In this document: in pieces, positions 1-13,200 of the stretch | Layout: each line of letters begins with the position of its first letter | How positions within the stretch are numbered: the stretch's first letter is position 1 | Source of the DNA: Ficedula albicollis | Taxonomy: Eukaryota > Chordata > Aves > Passeriformes > Muscicapidae | Assembly (NCBI RefSeq): GCF_000247815.1 | Contig: NC_021684.1 | Location: 8,154,154 to 8,218,153, forward strand | DNA length: 64,000 bases | Reading direction: 5' to 3' | Position numbers and translations under genes: made by a program | Notes under the pieces: generated by a model | Databases searched by the model: none | What the model was told of the DNA's origin: nothing | Seen by the model: the letters and a program-made list of their open reading frames with translations, nothing else

Positions 1-982
1 CAAGGTGTATTATAAAATATTTTTCTGCATGTTGACATTATTGATACAGGCCAATTCTCCTGTCCACGCTGCAGGAATTGTGAATTATCTGCATGTGGAA
101 ATCATGGTGTTAACAACCTGAGCCCAGAGCAGGGGATGAGAACAGAATATCCAATTGAGATCTGCAGTGCAGATAAGCTTTCTGCACCAAGAATATGTGA
201 ATTTTACCCATACATCAAAAACACACAGTATTCTGAAACTTGCTTATCCTCAAGTGGCATGAAAATTCAAGGAGAAAAAAGCCTTTCTGATGTCTGATAA
301 TGAGAAACATGGCTGACTTTCAGATTTGAAACTATTTCACACACACACGCACACACACACACAATTAGAAATATTTGAAAAAAAATTGAAATTAAAGGAA
401 AAAAATTACTTATTAGAGTAGACATAAACTAATGGATCATACTTATTTTGTGTCTGTTTAAAAAAGCAGGGGAGTTTTACTAAGTGCATCCAAAAATATT
501 CACTAGAAAACACAGCAAATATGTTATAAACTCATTTAAGCCACGGAGCTCATCAACGCTGTTTGCAATTATGAAATCATTTGGGGATACGGTATTTTTT
601 TAGAAGGAATTGTTTTGCTCTTAGATGAAAACCACATCATAGTCCTTTAGACATAAATCTTTTATTGTATCTTCAAGAAAGAAGCTGGAAATTGTGCAAC
701 AAGGCGCCACTGATAAAATGTAAGCATCCCCTTGGAGTAATCTGGATGATCTCATTACTTGAGGAAGATAACAGGGTATGTCATGGCTACAAAAGCCTGC
801 TTTTCCTTTTCAGTTAATGACAGAGGAACACAATGGACATAGTCCTGTGCACAATGTAAAACAAAATGCTTGGCTCTTCAGGACAGCAACTGCTTCTGAG
901 CCTTAGCTTTGATTTACCCCACTTTACAGTTAGAAATATACCCCAGTCACTGTCAGGTGGACAGTTTCCTTTTCATTCACTG
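1..982. other. AT-rich non-coding DNA, no gene seen
   Basis: The stretch is AT-rich and CpG-poor. It has stops in all frames at short intervals and no recognisable exon. The only simple structure is a CA microsatellite near 338-363. It is probably intronic or intergenic. Confidence 0.6.
338..363. repeat. CA dinucleotide microsatellite
   Basis: About 13 CA units run through this interval, interrupted once by a G in place of A near 349. It is a short simple repeat of the usual vertebrate type. Confidence 0.9.
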
Positions 983-1130
983 CAGGTGGCGGAGCGCGGC
1001 GGTTCCGCGCTCAGAGCTGCCAGGGCTCGTCCGTCAGCGGCGCAGAGCGCTGTCAGCCCCGCCGGGCCCTGCGCCAGCCTGTCAGGGCTCGGGCTCGCAG
1101 CCAGCCTGTCAGGGCTTGGGGCTGGTAGCC
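983..1130. other. Short CpG-rich patch with a 27-bp duplication
   Basis: About 150 bases are strongly GC- and CpG-rich inside AT-rich surroundings. Within it a 17-base block (gccagcctgtcagggct) starts at 1073 and again at 1100, giving a 27-base period. Short frames cross it on both strands (for example 866-1327 plus and 973-1164 minus), but none resembles a known protein. It could be a small unmethylated island, a GC-rich insertion or a relic exon. It is shorter than a normal promoter CpG island, so a promoter call is not justified. Confidence 0.45.
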
Positions 1131-2210
1131 AAGCAGTAACTTTGATGTTTAAGGGGTTAGCCAACTGGTATGTGAGGGTGGCCTATCAGCTCAGAAATAA
1201 TATACCGCACTCAAAGGTCATGAGTTCTGAAACTAATCTGGCTGTTATAATATTTCTAATAAAAACTGAGGTAGACCTTTTATATTGTAAAAAGTGTTCA
1301 AATTATTTCAGTATTTGTTTTGATTAAAATTTCCATTACACGTGCTTTTCATTACGCAACTCAATTAGTATATAAAAGATTTTCTGTTTAAAATGTTCAA
1401 ATGAGCATAATTGTTCAATTTGGAAAGATTACAATGCTTTTATTTAATTAACACTGCAATAAATACTTCATTTTGTAATGAACCCCATACTTTTGGACCA
1501 TTAACCATTCAATAAATTTACAGTATGGAAGGTTCTTTATGGGGAAGAAGATAAATAAAGCGATTTAGATGAATGTGCAACAGCTCTGATGCTAAGCAGC
1601 AAATTATAGCTTTTTGCTTCCCATCCAATAGAGACATACCTTGATTGCAAACATATGGGAACATAATAAACACTATACATTTCAATCACTATTTTGAATA
1701 TGAGTTACACAATACTTTCAAATTTGCCACATAAAAATGCATGTCCACATTTGTAGCATCTTTCCAGATAAAGAAGATTAAATAAATTTTCATCTGCCCT
1801 TCACCTTCCCTTCCTCCCGCCTTATCCACTGTGTGTTTGGTTCTGAAAATCTGTGTGGGAATTTTCTGGTTTAGAACCCATCATTTGTTTCTTCATGAGA
1901 GTAAAATGAATCAGAAAACATCCCATCTTTTCACTAGTTTGTTATTTGTAATACAAGAGAGGAAAGTCCCGTAGTCACAGTGTGGCAGGGTGTGCTTAAA
2001 CACCCCAGTGAAATCACAGAGAGCAGAGTTGTGACAGAAGAAAAGGAATACAGCTAGAACCCCAGCTGGATTGTGTCCATCCATCCCTCCATTCTGAGGC
2101 CTGCAAGTGTGTCTAAACTCATAAATCACGAAGAGGCTCAAGAGGTAAAAGTGGCTGTGTCAGGTAGTGGAAGCACTGCTCCAAGTTGGATGGGAAGCAA
2201 GAGCCTGGGG
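1131..2210. other. AT-rich non-coding DNA, no gene seen
   Basis: There is no supportable gene here. The sequence is AT-rich with frequent stops. Nothing repetitive is visible until the CR1 fragment begins at 2211. Confidence 0.6.
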
Positions 2211-2345
2211 TCACAGAATCATTTAGGTTGGAAAAGACCTCCAAGACCACTGAGTTCAACCATGAACCTCCCGGTCCCCACTGGCTGGGTGATCCGAGCC
2301 CCCAGGGCTGGCTGACCCCAAGGTGTTAAATGCCTTCAAATCCCA
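2211..2345 (-). mobile_element. CR1 LINE 3'-end fragment, minus orientation
   Basis: Positions 2211-2240 read as the reverse complement of the conserved end of avian CR1 elements (the tcacagaatcatttaggttg motif, then gaaaagacct). It is followed by the expected 'aagaccactgagttcaacc' segment. In sense orientation the element runs right to left and ends at 2211 with the gattctgtga type terminus. Similarity is clear to about 2270 and weakens after that, so the right boundary is approximate. CR1 copies are usually 5'-truncated, and this one keeps only a piece of the 3' end with no reverse transcriptase. It is a dead retrotransposon relic and supports a bird source. Confidence 0.85.
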
Positions 2346-4560
2346 ACAAAATCGGTGGAGCTGAGAGCTGTGGGAGCTGGAGCTGTGTGCAGGAGCAGTG
2401 CAGAATCCTGTTTCATCAGGCTGCCGGGGACCTGCCATGCCACCCACCTGCCGGGGAGCTCTCACGGAAAAGGGGCTCACTTCTGTCAATATTTTGTGTC
2501 ATTTCATGGTTGGACGCATGGAGGGCAAAGCTATTTCAGATTTACAGGACTTCTCAGCCAAAAATGCTCATAAAACTCCAGTTTGCCAAAAATGGTAACA
2601 TTACCTAACAAAATCTAATTTGTGAACTTCACTAGGAAAAAGGGCTCTTTGTAAAACTATGATTTCATCTAGGAATATGGATTCAAAAGATTTTATTATT
2701 TCATTGACCAAACCTCTCTTTCACTATTCCAAAAATTGCAATCCAGAATCTTTAAGTGAAAACTATATAAGCAAGCCCAAAAAAACCTCCTAACCAAAAC
2801 AACAAGACAACAACCCAAGAAAACACTTCAGAAATTATGAGACTTTTTTTCACACTTTTAAAATAGATTGGACAGTATTTTTCCACAATGTCCACTGGAG
2901 TCCTTTCAGATGTTGTGCTGTGTTTACAGTATCAGTAGTTTACAACAATTATGAAATTAAATTAAGCCACATAAACATGTATTTAGGCATTCCCTGTGAA
3001 CTGTGACCACTGAGCAAACTACTTGAAAAACAAATACCGCATGTTGTATTTCACAACTGTTACTTGGATTTTTTGTTCCTAATCTGAAAAGAATACATAA
3101 ATAGCACAGACATAAAATGCATAAAATCTAAATTTCAAGAATATTTAAAACCACAGGTGAAAAGAAAAAATACTACTAAAACTTAACTTGATAAAAAGGT
3201 TTTCTTGAGATCATTTAAGATTCTTAGGTGTACCTTAAAACAAGTAAACATTTCAAATAGATTTTTCTCAGGAAATATAGCCACCTACTTTTCTATAATT
3301 TCTGGAGAGGAAAAAAAGATGGGCTTCTGTTTTGCAAAAATGAATTGTGCAGTTTGTGGTAACTTTATTAAAGGTGAGCAATTTTTAAACCCAGCAGTGA
3401 GAAATAAATATTTAACACCAGAGTCTCTTTCTTACAGAAGCTTTGAATAAGGACATGCCTGTTTTAAACTATAGATTTACAGGCAGAGAAGGAACAAAAT
3501 ATTTAAAATATTAACTGCATAGTCTGGTCAATGAAAGTGTTAAAATCAGATTAAAAATTCATCATGCCACAAGCCATCCTGTAGTAGTTTCTTAGTCCGT
3601 GGCACTTGCAAACCTGGTGAATTAGGATATGGTCTCACTAGGAGGCTGCTCTCACTGTCATAACAGACTTTCCTTTACTAGGAGAAGAAAAGATATATCC
3701 CTTAAAGTCTATTTTGTGGGCCCACTTTAAGGACCTGATTAATAATCACGACACTTAAGCATGTGCTACATTTCATGGTAAACACAAGTTTATGAATTAG
3801 TTTAACTGTGATAGTGATCTCTATCTGATTATTAGTTTTCTTTCAAATCTCCAACTATTTGAACTGCTGTTTTCTTGTCTAACTGCAGGATTTAAGGTCA
3901 ACTAGATTGAGAAATTATAAAAGATTCCTTCATAATTAACTGATTTTATCAAACTCTAGACATAAAATTCAAATATTCTGAAAAATCAGATCCTCCAGTG
4001 CATTTCTGAAGTGTTGTCTCTGAACCCTCTACCTAGGAAGGGAGACACCTCTGGTTTAGAGCTCATGTACTAAGGAAATAGGATATTCCTACCTTTCATC
4101 TAAATGGCAAATAAGAATTACAAGAAACAGCCATAATAGTCTAAGGAATAAATTATTGATTTCCTGGTTTTGACTGTTTGGGTAAAATTACTTCTGTTTA
4201 CACAAAAGAAGTTGATTTTTTTTTTAAACACCTTCTTGTTTCCTATCTTTATCCCAATCCTGCAAACTCCTCACCCTTCTTTGATGGCAATGTAAGCACT
4301 GAAAGTAGCAATGATTCTCTCGCCAATGCTCTTCGTTCATACCTGGACACTTTAATCTATTTATGGCATCTCAAGAAAATAATTTAAATCACCAGGACAA
4401 TGTTTCTTCCACTCATTCAATACATGAATATGAACCAAATATATTCTTTTGTTAAGTATGTGTTGGTAGGACCCTGGCATGGTCAAACTGGGAGTATGGT
4501 CAAGGATGTTAACATTTTGACCAAGCAGTCTCATAATAGCAGTAGAAAGGGCTGGGGCTT
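2346..4560. other. AT-rich non-coding DNA, no gene seen
   Basis: Apart from a slightly GC-richer start (to about 2480) the stretch is AT-rich with dense stops. An A/C-rich low-complexity piece lies near 2777-2825. No exon or RNA gene is recognised. Confidence 0.6.
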
Positions 4561-4570
4561 TATAGGCCTC

Positions 4571-4629
4571 TTTTTTTTTTTTTTTTTTTTTTCTGGGGGG
4601 GGGGGGGCCTTTTTTTTTTTTTTTTTTTT
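4571..4629. other. T-run / 13-base G run / T-run, probable assembly join
   Basis: A T run of 22 bases (4571-4592), then 'ct', is followed by 13 G (4595-4607), 'cc' and a second T run (4610-4629). The bases before each T run are similar (ggcctc and ggcct), so the flank seems to occur on both sides of the G run. This is the small version of the much longer G runs elsewhere in the window. I read it as a read-collapse or gap-filling artefact rather than a genuine locus. Confidence 0.6.
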
Positions 4630-7339
4630 AGCTCTGCAGAAGTCTGAAACGATGCCATTAAGACACTTCTGAATTACATGACCAACAGACAGTCTTGTCT
4701 GCTGCCTTAAATGAAAGTCTTCTTTATTATATGGATCAGAAGTTGAAGTATTGCCCGTCTCATGTGCAGAGCACTCAGCACTCAGTGTGAGCTCTTCTGA
4801 GATCCTTATCTCTAAACCAGTTTTTCTTCAAAGTCATAACATCTGGAAATTGTGCACTATTCTTGCTACAGAAATCAAACACTCTAGTCCTTATTTGATC
4901 TCCCAGAGAGCATTCCTATTGCTTTCTTCTGTTGTGTAGGTGCTACAGGATCTGGCTTTCTATTTGACAGCTTCTTTTCTTAGGTGACTGGGAATCAGTC
5001 AGACAAGGATAAATTAGGTCTTTTTTTTTGCCAGCTTTTTGCCTTATTTAACTGAATAAATACCACAATATTTGAGAGACAGTCGGAGGTTTTATATAAA
5101 ACTGTTTTAGATAAAACTGTTACAAGAGAAAATATAAAGTCTTCTTTGCCCATATCACAAACAGATGCCCGGTGCAATTCAGGATTTACCTAGAAAGCTG
5201 CAGGCCATTATGAAATCCAAACTCTCAAACATGCTCCTGCTTGTGGGTGAGACATATGCCTAGCAGTGTTTTGCCTGACTAAGGAAAAGAAATAATCACA
5301 GTATGCAAACAGTGATTTCTTCCTCCAGAAGCCCTTGCAGCTTCTGACAGTGTCTGACTTTGGGACTTCCTAACTTGCTTTCTAAGAGATAACTCTCAAC
5401 ACTCTCATCTCATTGAGGCATTAATAGTTTTTCCAAAAGAGACAGATCTTTCTTCATCTGAATCCAGCAAGAGCTGAGTTGGTCTGAAGTTTCAGAATGG
5501 AAATTTCCATAGCAGCTTCTAAAATCAGGTTTGAATAGAAGGCTCTCATGTATGGTCACAGCTCATGTTTAAAAGGAAGAGCTTTTAAGGATTGTTGGAA
5601 AGTTTTTGCTATCTCATTCTGATTTTCCCATTTTCTCTGTTACTACCATCAAGTGATTTCAGTAGTTTCATAAAGGAATTGAGGATATTTTTTTACTTAG
5701 TGGAAATAAAAATCAGTGGTATATATTACATCTTTGATAAAGCTTTATAACTAGAGACTACCATGCCCTTTATCATAGTGATCCTATAGGCTTTACAGTT
5801 GAAAACCTGCTCCTTCAAAGCAGAGCAGCCAATATAACATTTTATTTGTAGCTGTTCATTTAGAGAGATCCAGAATGTCTCACATATCTCAGGAAAAAAC
5901 AAGCATGAGCTAAATCTTGCATGAAAAATACATTCTGAATAAAGCAACATGAAAAAGGAAGAATGAACTGCACATTGGAGAAACAAATCTTCCATTTTTC
6001 ATGTAAAACACATAAAATTCCTCTTTAAAAAATATTTCTACCTGTGTTTTCTCTCCCAAAGAGTGAGTGAATTCCCTTCCACTGTTGTTCTTATTTTTAC
6101 TTTCCTTTAATGCTTCTTTCAGGGAAAAAAAAACTATTCTGACTAGGTCTACTTTTCTGAATGCTCAAATATAAAATTCCCCTGGCAGCTTTGTGTCTGC
6201 CCCTTGCATGGAGTGGGATTTGCTGGAGGAGCTGGGCCGTCAGACCACCTCACACATGGGAGAGACCAGCAGAAGGTGAGCAAACTATGTTTCAGATCCC
6301 AGTGTGTCTTAAAAATCTGAAACCATTTTATATAAATGCCTTAATAGTAAGGCTGTAAATAAAGTGCACAAGATTCTGGAAGGGAAGTTATGAAAATATA
6401 TTTTCTTTACACATTGCCCCCACATCCTTAAAATCTCTGAAGGATCGTCTGTATTTTTTAAACCTTTATTTTTGCAGAACCCTTTACAAAACAGTTAACT
6501 ATTAAAATTCATTTGGAGGATATTTATAGCTATGATGAAGGTTAACAAGTTTCATGTGGGCATCTGAATATTTAGGGAAAAAAGCAGCAAGTGTGACTGA
6601 CTGTACACTGGTGAAGCATCAAATATGTATTTACTTTCATGAGTTCAGGATACCAAGGTAATTTATGAGCAGCTGAATGAAACAGAGCCATAGTGACTTC
6701 AAGTTAGTGGTCATTCCATATCAGTAAGAAACCCTCCATTACTACCCTTGGATTTAACCACTGGAGGTGTTCCCTGTCATGTTGGGCCATGTATATTATC
6801 TGTGCAATAAGGCTCTTCAAGGGCTCTGAAATACCACATTTAGTGGTATCAGTAAGCAATTGTGCTGCAGGAATCTTCATGGCTGTCTGTCTTGTTCTGG
6901 TCTGGGAATTGTCAATCTCTCCACAGCACGTGAGAATAACATGTTGGGATGCCACAAGAATGTGGGTAACATTTATGTAACCTTCAGCCTTTGTGGGAAA
7001 ATAAAATCCTTTGTTACTTGGAGTTGACTCTGTACCAGATGGTATGAATAAATGTTTGCAATGCCAGTGCTGTTCAGCTTGGCTGATCGATTCTGTCATA
7101 CTCCCAAGGAGGTAGAGAGGCCTTAAATAACTGATTCAGGATGTAGAAAATATTTTCCTTTTCCTGTTGCAGTAGTATTATGCATAAGTGATGCTATTCT
7201 GACTGCCAGCTTCTCACTCAGCAGGATGAATGAATTATGTAAATATTGATCAGCCTTTTAGCAAAGCTGACACAGCTCATTGCTAACACTTTTATGTATT
7301 TTAATTAATTCCAAAGATGATTAAAGCACAATAGTCACT
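4630..7339. other. AT-rich non-coding DNA, no gene seen
   Basis: The longest frame is 131 codons on the minus strand (6704-7099). It has a protein-like composition but no family I recognise, and one frame of that size is expected by chance in 64 kb of such DNA. A tiny internal duplication (ataaaactgtt, twice) lies near 5095-5121. Nothing else is seen. Confidence 0.55.
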
Positions 7340-7962
<623 letters not shown>

Positions 7963-10195
7963 AATTTTTTTTATTTTCTGTTCTGGTATTATTGTTGCCT
8001 GAAGAAACCAAAGCTGATGCAAAACTTCTGTTGGGTTCTTTATGAAATTCTCTCTTGTTTCCAGTCTGGCTAACAAGTGCATTCTTATGGCAGAACAGTT
8101 TGGCAAACCTCTCCCAGCCAGTATGAGCCTGATGACAGCAATCTCCTTATTTCTTATGTGTGGAATACAGTGCCTAGTGCTGGCCTGAAGCTGACTCAGG
8201 GCTTCTAGGTGCACGCTATGAACAAAACCAACAAAGTGACTCATTTATAGAGTTTGCATAATATCTTTTCTCCTTCTTCAAATTTTCCCCTTTCTTTTCA
8301 CAACCCAAGGTGGTGGATCTCAAAAACACAGGCAGCAGAGCTTTTTATTGAGGGTTCAATCCTTATCCCACACATCCTCTAAAGGCTTCTGCCCATAAAG
8401 TTTGATCCTGTGCCAAGCTTTATGTAGACCCTGCTAAACTGGGTCACAGAGCTCAAACCGCATTTTTTTTCTGAAAAATTGCAATCAAAAAATCTCACTG
8501 ATTTTTCATCACTACCTAAACCTGCTACTTTCAACTTCTGTGCTACAAACAAACATTTGCTGGAACATCTACTGTGGTATCAGGTGGGAAAAATTACTTT
8601 CTGCATGTTTCTGATGTAAACTGATTTTTATTTTGTCAATGTCAGATAAACAGCTTTATGTTGCCTTTATTCTTCAAATTCCCAGTCTATTTTAACTGAT
8701 CTCTTCCATTTACACTGCCTTATGTCAATTAGAAAACTGTGAAACCTCCAAGGGGTTTTCAGCCCTTTTATATCCTTACCACAGCATGTATCAGACTTGC
8801 TCCTGCAGAGAATTCCCTCTGCTCTTATCAGACCACAAAAAAGATAATTTTTTTCTATATCTATAAGTGGGACAGATACATAACTATTAGCAGTCTACAA
8901 AACTATTATTCCAAAGAAAAGAAAAAAACTCTAAGAAAGATTCATATATTAATAGCTTCTTTGATACCAATAGAGCAAAGCTGCATTTACAATATTGTAA
9001 CTTAGGAATTCCTCTATACCTGTCCTACCTGAATTTATAGCAGACACACAAGCACACTTTTGGCTGTATACATTATGAACACAGAACTGTCGTCACATCA
9101 CTTGGGACTAGATTTTAACCTGTACATATGGTGTACACCTGTGCTTTGTATGACACCACACTTGATTTGCAGTGTGGGAGACTCCCAAGTTCAAAGTTAA
9201 TCTGGTGTCTTTTTTATTCTTTCTCTTACAAGAGCGTTTTAAGATTTTCTCTGCAATTCTCACACAGCTTCTGGGGTAACTTTAGTTCCACCTCCTTTAA
9301 GAGTATGGAACTTATTTTCACTAATGCAGAATTAACTACTATGAAAAGAGCACCTAGGATTATGATATGTCACAGCAATGTTGCTGTTCAAATGTCCTAG
9401 TCCATACATTTTCTCTTAAAATTCTCAAAAAGAAATCAATTTCAGAACAGAAAGCCAAACCCACAGGTAAATGTAGAGTTTCTTCCCTATTTCACTTCAA
9501 AAACCATAATCACAGTCTCTGCTATATGCACCCTGCAAACAACCCTTGCACCTTCCTGGGATGAGCATTGTGGAGGCATTATATGACTACTTTTCTTTCC
9601 ATTTTACTCAAATAAAGATCACCAGCCACATTTCTTTCTCCCAGGCCAGACTTCTTGTGGACCCAACTGGGATCATCCACCTCCCTTTCCTTTCCCTTCC
9701 TCCCCCTCCCTTACTCTGCTCAAGGCAGCTGCTGCATCCTACACTGAACAATAACAGAGGTTGGCTATCTGGACTTTTCCAGGCAAAATGGCCATATCCC
9801 ATATATGGAACATACTAGCCTCTTTGTAATTTAATGCTGGCATCCTTGACAAGGTAGCTGCATTCTGTCTCACAGCATGTTGTATATTTTAAATGCTGTT
9901 GTACAACTGCTGGCCAGACCGCACAGTATAAAGTAACGGCTGAACAAAAAAGAAGTTCAGTACTAACAGGCAAACCACAGAAGTTTTGGCTGAGCATCCC
10001 AAACTGCTAATGCTTATCGGGACCTCCTGAGAGCCCCCCTCCTTCCTGCAGCCCAGAAACTCCACCGCCAACTGTCCTGATCCTCATTAACTCCACATCA
10101 CTGTCATTTGCTCGTTTTTTGCAGCAGCAGCCTCCACAAGCTGCTTGGCACTTCCCAAACACAGTACGAGACATGCTTTGCTATTGTTTCCTCTG

Positions 10196-10232
<37 letters not shown>

Positions 10233-13200
10233 GGGCAGGTATGGGCTGAATTACTGACAAAAAAGCTTTGGGGTTCTTAGAAGAGCTGCAGCACCCCAGG
10301 GATTTCTGCCAGCTCCAGACAGAGTGACTTCATTAAGTGTCCTGGGTGCTCCTTGGGTGCATCTGTTTGTGGGCACACACAGAATTCGGTGTGAAAACAC
10401 TGCTGGGACACCTTTCCCAAAACATCCAGAGCTTCACAAACCAGAGTTTAAGGTTCTCATTTGTGAGGGCGAAGGGCCTGGGTTTGTTTTTGCTGCACAC
10501 CTCCCCCTTGCAGAAATGAGGAGTGTGGAGGACAGCAGGAGACATAAGATGCTGGAGAAATTAGAGAATTAGTGCAAGCCCTGCCCCGTGTCTGTGCAGC
10601 AATGAGGTGCCATCTGATGAGAGCTGGAATCTGGCCTCCCTTCAGGGGTCCTGTGCTATTTGTCACACCATCAGGCCTCCAATCCTGCCAGCTCAGTCTG
10701 AAGCATGGAGGCAGCTCCATTAAGTTCAAAAAGACATCCATTTTAAATGTTCTGCCAGAGAGCTTACATCTAGCAGAGACAAGGGCTCTTACACCCGTGA
10801 TGTGAGAGTGCATCACAGTGTAGTGAAGGAAAGGTTGAACACAGCTCTTTACATAAATACCTACAGTACATATTTACCTGCCAGACAGCAACTTCTCAAG
10901 CTTTCCCTTCTTCTCTCCACTCCTGCTCAGCCTGTGTCTGCAGCAGGATGACAGCTGCCATCCTCAGCACAGCTGCCAAATGCAGTGCTCAGACTCCATG
11001 CATTTCTCCTGACAGAAATACCATCACTTGTCCTTTCCTCTGCCAACAAGCACTACTGTGAGACTGTTTGGAGGTTTATGCAATGTCTCAGAAATGCCCT
11101 GGGATTATAGCTGAGTGTCAGGATGCACCATGCAACCACGGCTCTACCTGAAAAATGCAATTGCCCTTACAAAGGACAGAAAGTAGAGAAAGACAACACA
11201 GACCCCATCACAGGATCAACTGTAGTCACTAATTCCTTTTTGTTTTTCCTTTCCTTTCTCTCCTTCTTATCTGGATGCTCTTCTAGTGCAATTTTACCCA
11301 TTTGGATTCTCATTACAGGCCTCCCTGCTTCCCGCCCCTTGCTTCTCCCATAGTTTGTAATGTTTTATTCCTAAATCACAATTAATGAGTTATATCTGCA
11401 CTCACAGAACCCAGTGTCTGAATGGCCCATCAGCAGAAAGATTAGTAAAACTAATTTTTCTACAGACGGTTAAGCATCACAATTTTTCAGGAAAGCAACT
11501 ACTCTCATGAATCTGTGACCTGCCAGTGCCCTGGGGAATATCTGTTAGGTGTCACCAACACTCAGATAAAAACACTTGCTAACATGATTTCACTCACTCA
11601 GTGTGATAATATGATGTTATCCCTTGGATCTGATCCACAGCACCAAAAAGGGTGAGTATGTTGGAGTATTGGGAGGTTTTGTTTGGTTTTTTTTAACAAC
11701 AGCAAACATGGTTTCTGGCTTCCTTGTGGGTGGTATATTAAATTTGAATTTTTTCCCCCCTAAAGTGGTTCAGCTACAAATTTATTTTCTCCCTGCCTTG
11801 CTTGAACCTTAATATTGTGGGAATATTAGTTACATATTTGGATTGCTACAAATCAGATATGCTGATTTTCAGATTTTCTTCTTGTTTTGTGCCAAGTGTT
11901 ATAAGTAATTAATTAGCATATAATGTAGCACCAAAAAGATTCTAATTCCCTGGATTTTTATATCATGCAATATCTTCTTACAGACATAATCTTGCTGTAG
12001 ATAATAAAATGGTATGTGTTCGGTACTTGTGGGGTATTGCTTAGCAAAGGGCAGCAGTGCAGATTAAAACAGCAAATTCTCAGTTATGATTAGAAAATTG
12101 TCATGATCTCACAGACAAGTCTCCCTGGGACATGAAGTGGTACAAGCACCAGTGAAATGGCTCTAATCAACAAGTAGTGTTTGTTGGCAGTTGAAAAAAA
12201 TAAATAAGCCTTTAACTTAGGAGAGAAGTTGAATCCAAATAATAATTGTCTGAGAAAAAAAAAAAAAAAAAGCATACCATCCAGTACATCCTTTCATTGC
12301 TGTTTAATTTCTCACATTTATAAGGAGATGGGCTTTTCTTTCCTCATCTGATGAAGAAGAAAATAATGCACGTGTCACAAAGCAGATCTGGTTTTTAACT
12401 GTATATTAGAATTAATCAAATCATCTAACATGCTGCATAATTAACAAGGAATTGAACTTATACATATAGCTGAGTAGCTGTGCTACAAAAGAAGTAAAAA
12501 ACCCTTCCTGAAAACATTCTGCTAAAGGTTGGGTATTGCTTGGGTGAAGCTATGATTTTACACTAACTGCTATCAGTGGACACCATAGTTTGTGTCCACA
12601 AACACCAACTGCATATGTATTTCATAATTACCTATGGTTGCATGGATCCTTCACATCACTTGTCTGCTTCCCTCATGCTGCTGGATAACCTCACAGTGGA
12701 GGGAAACAAGGCCTTTACTCCGTGTTTCACTGAACTTCAGTTTTACTTGAGCTCAAAATATGTGTTCAAAATGGCTTGAGTAGAGTTTCACAAGCAAGAA
12801 ACTATACACCATGCCTTCTAACCCATCTCTCAGAACCATCAGATATCGTGGTTTCCCACTAAGAAGTCACTTCCAAGCACTTTGGCACACTGGTTGGGCA
12901 CTGTAAGAGGTGCTTATGTATACATTGGATTATATACAATCTTTGTCTGGCTAAGTCTTTTGCTTTTAAGATAGTTAATCCTGGTATCTTTGGGCTCTGA
13001 CTCACAAGTCAGATAGTTATCTTTGGATGTCTGCAGGGATTCCTGCTCCTTGGTGCCTGGACCACCCCGCCTCTCCGAGCTCTCTCCCAAGCCCACCTTC
13101 CTCCCAGTGCAGAGGGACTCAGGCTGTGACTGAGCCACATTCCCATGGACCAGCTGTCCCAGTCTCACATCTCTGCAGGGAGGGAATGGCAACCTACACC

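Noticed and set aside
6704..7099. 131-codon minus-strand frame, considered as a retroviral envelope remnant
   Set aside because: The composition looks protein-like, but no envelope hallmark (cleavage site, fusion or membrane segment) and no LTR or gag/pol is nearby. About one such frame is expected by chance.
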